Origin: Mercurialis annua
Lineage: Eukaryota; Streptophyta; Magnoliopsida; Malpighiales; Euphorbiaceae
Length of the DNA stretch: 64,000 nt
Assembly (NCBI RefSeq): GCF_937616625.2
Contig: NC_065570.1
Coordinates: 17,246,001 to 17,310,000 of the forward strand
Reading direction: 5' to 3'
The notes under the pieces are model-generated. The model was not told the DNA's origin. It did not search any database and saw only the letters and a list, made by a program, of their open reading frames with translations. Positions 59,161 to 64,000 of the stretch are shown piece by piece. Both the position numbers and the translations under genes were made by a program. Position 1 is the stretch's first letter. Each line of letters starts with the position of its first letter.

Positions 59161-61166
59161 AGAGCAGAAATCGTGGAAATTTTCTTTCACATCTCAAAAG
59201 AAATCATGGAGAAGAAGAAGAAGAATGATTGAGAGAAATAAGAAAAATCGTATAAAAGAAAAAAATTTAAAGTACAAGTTATTAAACTAAGAAAATGAGG
59301 TAGGTAAAGTAAAGATTTAACTTGTACTGTATAAAAGTAAATGGGCTGCCAAAATCAGTATTTTATATAAAAAGCCCCATAATATTTGGGTTCTAGATTT
59401 TAATTGGTTGGACAAATGATTAGGCCATTTAAATTCAAAGGATTTTAGTTGTGTTTTTGTCACGTTTAAACGAAGTGTTATTATTTATTAAGATATTGAT
59501 TTAAAACTGGACTTTCAAATATTTATATAATTTTTAAATTATTAATTATTAGTATTATTTTCAAATCTGAAAATAATGTTCGTTGAATTTAATTGGATAA
59601 TTTTGATAAATTTTAATCAAGAAAATAATAATTTATTTTATAATCTTTTAAACGAATAATTACTTGGGTAATTGTTAATTTTGAGAATATTGGCTTAAGC
59701 GTGCCAATTTGGCTAAATTGCATTTTAGCTTTTAAATTATTAACTATTTTAGTTATGTAATTTTTGTCAGTAACTATTGGTTACTTATTTCTTAAGCTAT
59801 TGAGTTCTATTTTAATATTTAATTATTATTTTATCAAATTATTTTATAAATATAAACTCGGGTATATATTTGATAAACGTTTTGAGTCGGGTTAGACTTG
59901 GGTCACTCAACATATGAGGTTAGCTTGGTAGTTATTGGTAACTCGGCTAACCCACTATTTGGAAATTAATTATTATTTAAAGATTATTAAATAATATTTG
60001 TAAATTGGATTAAAAGCGAGAACTCAATAAACTTGCATTAATTGGGCTTTATTACCTATCTGGTATTTTTGTGTTGTTTTGGATTGTTTAATTCCGACGT
60101 GTTAATTGTTCTAGTCCTATGTGATGTCTAGTACTCTCTAGAGTTAGGGTCTGTTTTTAATAATTATTTTATTTGTCTAGACCCGTCTATTGTTCGTGCT
60201 TCAGAGGCGAACCAGGATTAGTTGCTTGCCGGTTATCACGTGTATTAGCAAGCAGTGAGTTTGTACTTACTATTTACCGCTTTATTAAGTAAATTGTTAT
60301 TTTAATATTAAATATATATATTGTATGTATATTTTGAACTGCTTTTATATTATGGCTCTTAGTTGGAACATGCTACCTAATGGGCATCATTAGGACTGCG
60401 TGCGCACCGGTAATGATATGGGTAAGGTATATATAAAAATGTGATAACTCGGTGTGAGCATAGCTCTCCGGACCAAATAGAGTAACTCAGTGTAGCACAG
60501 CTCTCGGGACTCTGGATATGGTAGAAGTGTGGTCAGTGGTAACTCGGTGTAGCTCAGCTCTCGGGACCAGACCTATTGGATTATGTATATTATTTAGAAT
60601 TGTGGATTAGGGTTCCAACTATTAATCGTAATATCGTTATTAAATGTTTTAAACGGTTTTAAAGGTTTTCCACTTGATAAATATAAATAGTGGTATAAAC
60701 TCATCTCAGTATATCTGACCCCGTTGTTTTCCCAATTTTTCCAGGGTTATGACTTGAGAGAGTCTGCTGATCTCCGTTCTTTACTTTTCTCGGAGGTTTC
60801 ATCTATTTTGATAAACTGTAAAACTATTTTATTCTTAGACCGCAGTAGTAACTAGACGTCTTTATTTTTAATGCAGTTGTTTGTCTGAATGGTCCGACTG
60901 GATATATTGCTTCGGCATGTTTATACTGTTTACTCTGTTTATTTTTATATGTCATATTGGACACTCGTAGTTGAACAAGTATTTATAATATTAAATGTTG
61001 AATATTATAACTGCTAGATTTAGGCTGAAGTCTCGGTTGCCTCAGAGCATTGGTTTTTCTGCAGGTTTATATGTTTATATGTTAATTGAAAGGCTAGCTA
61101 CGAGTTTTGGTACTACATTACCCATACCCTAGCGCCGTTCGCGATTCATAAAAATGGATCGTGACA

Positions 61167-61509
61167 CATTTACAAAACTCCTTTTATTTTAATTCACTAT
61201 ATAAAACTCTTTTTTAATACCTTGAAAATATTTATATAAAATATTTTAAAAATCAATAAAATCATAATAGTTCAAAAACTATAACTATTCACTTATAACC
61301 ATTGTAATTTAACATCACTCGTATGACATTGGTAGGAAAGCTATCCAATGTATTTAATTTACTTAACGTTGCTAGATAAACTAGCTGACGTATCCCATAG
61401 TCCTAGACCGTTAGCTAAGCTAACCGATGTGACCTTATCACCTGATATTGCTAGCTAAAATAGCTGACGTATCCAATACGGTTGACATCGTTAGCAAAAC
61501 TAACCGATG
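61167..61509. repeat. AT-rich DNA and hairpin-monomer minisatellite, left part
   Basis: After an AT-rich start, 61320-61514 holds about four diverged monomers of 35-45 bp such as 'gacatcgttagcaaaactaa' followed by 'ccgatgt'. Each monomer is itself an inverted repeat (ACATCG-TTAG ... CTAA-CGATGT). The same monomers resume after the solo LTR at 63113. Confidence 0.75.
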
Positions 61510-61514
61510 TGTCC

Positions 61515-63108
61515 TGATAGGAGTAGAAATACTCTTATATTTATGTTTACTTTTGATACGGTATTTGCATTTTTGTATTTGTTTATGAGGTTTATTCGGG
61601 TACTTATTGTTATTTTGAGTATTTCAGGAAAATGTGCAGGTATGGCGTAATTTGGAGCATTTTGATGTTACTCAGAGATTGTCGGATTTCAGAATGGACC
61701 AGAGGAGAATCGGGAAGCGGAAATAGGTGATTTTAGCCAAAATGAAGAATGCACAAACGTGCAACAATCTATGCCACGAACGTGCATTATTGCCGAAGGT
61801 GGTCTTGTGAGAAGTGTAAAGAATTCATAGAAAAATGGCTAAGTTACCTAGTGCACGAACGTGCACTTCCATCTAGTGTTAAAGTGCACGGTCGTGCATT
61901 TTCGCCGAAGGGAATTTCAAGGAGCTGAAAAGAAGCCAGAAATTTGGTTAAGTATCATAGTGCACGAACGTGAACTTCCCTGTAGTGCTAAAGTGCACGG
62001 TCGTGCACTTTTGCCGAAAGACATGCTTTTGGAGAAGTTTGAAGACATGAATATATGGCTAAGTCACATATTACACGTTCGTGCAAGAGGAAGCACGGTC
62101 GTGCACTTTCCAGAAGCCACGACTTAAAAAGACTAAAATGTCCGTTTTTAACTCCTAACTCCAAGAAACTCAAAGGGCACTTCTGGGTTTTCATCTAATA
62201 GTAAGTTTTAACATCGAACAAAGGTTCGCGTAGTTTTGTAATCACATAAACTCTAGTTTCTTAGTTTTCTATTCGTTTTGCAATTGAATTCATAGTTTAT
62301 TATTATTTTCTACTGCAATTATTATTAGATTACTTCGAACAAGGTACGATTGATTTCAATCTCATATTCAGTATTCAATTTAATCTTAGAATGAATTCTT
62401 TAATTATTGTTTTTAGTTTACCCATTATTATGTCTAGCGAAATCCTTCATAGGGGATTATTAATCTAAATTATGCCTGTGTAATTGAATTAGAATTATGG
62501 GTTTTTGTTCTTGATGGGTTTTAATTATTCTGCTTAATGCTTAGTCTAAACTGATCACTTAGTCTATGCCATTTGTTTTAGTTTTAGCTCGAGAGAGTAA
62601 AATTGGAATAGAACAACATAATTAAGAATGCAGGAGTTGATTGTGAGAGTGAATTAACAAGTGCGTGTTCTTTGAATTTGCTTAATAACTATTTAATTGA
62701 TTTATACATAGGTTAATCATTGTGCGAGAGTGAATAATTAACCTAGTATCAGTTAGTTTAATGCTTTTGCCTGTAATTGCTCGAGAGAGAATTGTAGGTG
62801 CGTTAGACTAGTTCGAACATCATCAGATCATTACACCTTATAACCCAAATCAAGTAAACAGCATAACGATGATTAGTAATCCCTGCTTTTCCCATTATTG
62901 TCAAACACTCATTTTAATTACAGCCTTATTTTACTTTAATCTACAATAGTTAATATCTGTTTTTTTAATTTACAAAACCAACAAAATTATCTTTTCGACT
63001 ATTCGAATCGAGTCTCTTAACTGGTTGTCTTTAGAGCTTTCTCTGATATCTGGACTTTGCAGTCTATATTACAAGTTGGCTACGTACGCTTGCATATTTT
63101 TACCAACA
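61515..63108 (+). mobile_element. Solo LTR, family E (1594 bp), Athila/Tat-type
   Basis: It starts TGATAGGAGTAGAAATACTC and ends TTTTTACCAACA. It is flanked by a perfect 5-bp target-site duplication TGTCC (61510-61514 and 63109-63113). The start matches the truncated Athila LTR at 4254, so the lineage is Athila/Tat-like. The plus orientation is assigned from that match. No internal region is present, as expected after LTR-LTR recombination. Confidence 0.9.
61750..62106. repeat. Quasi-palindrome cluster in LTR E, 109-bp tandem unit
   Basis: At least eight inverted repeats lie here, including GTGCACGAACGTGCAC (61851-61866), GTGCACGGTCGTGCAT (61884-61899), GTGCACGAACGTGAAC (61960-61975), GTGCACGGTCGTGCAC (61993-62008) and TTACACGTTCGTGCAA (62071-62086). 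Pairs recur at 109 bp (61851 to 61960, 61884 to 61993), so the cluster sits on a tandem duplication. Confidence 0.92.
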
Positions 63109-63113
63109 TGTCC

Positions 63114-63270
63114 TATTCGCTTGACATCGATAGCATGGAAAACCGATGTACTATGTACGCCTAACATTGATAGCGAATTCAACTGATGTATATCGATAGT
63201 AAGGCCAACAAATATTTTATTGTCGCCGTACATCGATAGCAAAGCCAACTGATGTATTCCGTACATATTA
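63114..63270. repeat. Hairpin-monomer minisatellite, right part
   Basis: Three to four monomers such as 'gacatcgatagcatggaaaa' plus 'ccgatgt' and 'acatcgatagcaaagccaac' plus 'tgatgt' continue the array interrupted by solo LTR E. Confidence 0.75.
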
Positions 63271-64000
63271 TACTAATAGCTCTCAAATTTTTAGTATAAT
63301 GATAAGAATTTGACTTCACCGGTAAGGTAAGTCTTAATTTAAACTATGCTCTAGTTCGAACACTCAATACTAACCTATAACAGACACAGACTTAATCATA
63401 TTAACAAAATATGATTAACCGTTAGGTATTACATTATTTTGTGTCCATTCCTAATAACACATATTGCGTTAACCACATATCTTTAATTATTGAGGATTCT
63501 TTTCATATGTTATGTGTATTTATTTTGTTTATTATGTATTATTGTTATGTATCTTATGTTTTCATTTCTTTTACCTTATATATAGTATCTTTATTATTAT
63601 AAGGTATTAACAAATTTAACAGATTTATAAATAAATAACAAACAAATCCATATAAAGTATACATACGTTTATTTTCCAAATATAAAAAACGTTGCAAATC
63701 GTATAGCCGATAGTATATAAAATACTTGGCTTTATGAATGCTGAAAAGTAATAAAATGTATTCACAACTTGCTTATCCAATACTTTACTCCATTAACTTC
63801 TTGCGTCTGAAGTCTCAAACTGGTCGTATCTAAGCATTTAATAAAATTTTAATATCAGAGTTCAAGTAACTTTAAAACTCTAATTTCTTGTTTCTCTATG
63901 TTTAATAAAATCGTATAACTTTATTAAGTTATACTTATCGTTCTTTAATCGGTTTAAATAACCCATAATTTAAATAAAACGTCTTATCGTTTTAATAATT
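63271..64000. other. AT-rich non-coding DNA at the window end
   Basis: I see no gene or clear repeat. Read on the minus strand, 63432 starts 'tgtaatacctaacgg', which resembles a Tekay-type LTR start, but no other LTR feature supports it. Confidence 0.4.

Larger units (their letters stand above)
57220..59377. mobile_element. Non-autonomous Mutator-type element with long TIRs, 2158 bp
   Basis: The ends are GGGCTTTTTA...TAAAAAGCCC, flanked by a perfect 9-bp target-site duplication CATAATATT (57211-57219 and 59378-59386), typical of Mutator. The inverted repeats are long and diverged: about 57220-57960 pairs with about 58680-59377, including matching blocks such as 'cattaaacatgtat' and 'tgttacagtgttgttgatt'. 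The middle holds two direct 240-bp repeats. No transposase is present. Confidence 0.92.
53943..61166 (+). mobile_element. LARD family C, 5' part missing
   Basis: About 2.25 kb of non-coding internal region (53943-56199) are homologous to the last part of the family B internal region. They are followed by a 3' LTR (56200-61166) that contains a Mutator-type insertion. The 5' LTR, primer-binding site and first half of the internal region are gone, replaced by the RRM-like fragment. The family is related to B by its LTR ends and internal sequence but clearly diverged. Confidence 0.82.
56200..61166 (+). repeat. Family C 3' LTR (4967 bp including a MULE)
   Basis: It starts TGTAATACCCCGTATT and ends TGGATCGTGACA at 61166. 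Without the Mutator-type element and one target-site copy it is 2800 bp, like the other LTRs here. An AT microsatellite lies at 56221-56238. Near 60445-60568 a motif of about 29 bp, 'aactcggtgtagctcagctc' and variants, occurs three times, recalling a single copy in LTR A at about 8813. Confidence 0.88.

Noticed and set aside
59031..59228. Arg/Gly-rich and antisense Ala/Phe/Arg-rich ORFs around 58963-59228
   Set aside because: They are translations of the 14-bp minisatellite in the MULE arm.
63100..63432. Minus-strand LTR starting at 63432 (tgtaatacctaacgg)
   Set aside because: Only the first bases resemble a Tekay-type start; no end, primer-binding site or target-site duplication was found.
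1..64000. tRNA or rRNA genes
   Set aside because: None seen; the only tRNA-related sequences are the iMet primer-binding sites of the LTR elements.

Overview
The window is plant nuclear DNA, most likely from a eudicot. It is a gene-poor, AT-rich stretch of nested transposable elements, as in pericentromeric heterochromatin. The evidence is plant-type Ty3/gypsy proteins (Athila, Tekay-like and Tat/Ogre-like), primer-binding sites matching plant initiator tRNA-Met, a plant L1-type LINE, and Stowaway, Harbinger-like, CACTA and Mutator-type elements. I see no intact host gene. Nearly all coding traces are broken retroelement proteins.

Layout. 1-4485: the 3' part of an Athila-type element, with a chimeric integrase, an env-like/ORF-1 reading frame broken by a frameshift, a long 3' untranslated region and a truncated LTR. 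4486-6872 and 23575-24300: DNA with the texture of plant mitochondrial intergenic sequence, probably one nuclear mitochondrial insertion split by the next element. 6873-23574: three LTRs and two almost identical non-coding internal regions of a 6.87-kb LARD (family A), arranged LTR-internal-LTR-internal-LTR, with a Stowaway MITE in the third LTR. 24300-29340: a degenerate L1-type LINE on the minus strand. About 30246-45430: a degenerate Tat/Ogre-type element on the minus strand (protease, RT, integrase) with an antisense extra ORF related to the plant mobile domain. Its pol is split by a second LARD (family B, 34316-43660). 45442-48183: a solo LTR (family D, minus) with a perfect 5-bp target-site duplication. 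48184-53571: AT-rich DNA with a 1.09-kb non-autonomous CACTA element and a Harbinger-like MITE. 53572-61166: an RRM-like ORF fragment running into the truncated internal region of a third LARD (family C), whose 3' LTR holds a 2.16-kb long-TIR Mutator-type element. 61515-63108: an Athila/Tat-type solo LTR (family E) with a perfect 5-bp target-site duplication, set inside a minisatellite of hairpin-like monomers.

Most notable patterns. (1) Four LTR families (Athila, A, D, E) carry clusters of 14-16-bp quasi-palindromes of one design: complementary arms ending in CG around a two-base centre. A and E, whose LTR ends differ, even share the same 14-bp core. (2) The middle LTR of the A array is a mosaic, which places the unequal crossover within about 260 bp. 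(3) A block of about 45 bp inside the non-coding internal regions is conserved among families A, B and C. (4) Families B and C both keep a fossil 'polypurine tract plus LTR start' upstream of their real 3' LTR.

The elements do not form a pathway. The non-coding LARDs would have depended on proteins from autonomous Tekay-like relatives, none of which is intact here.
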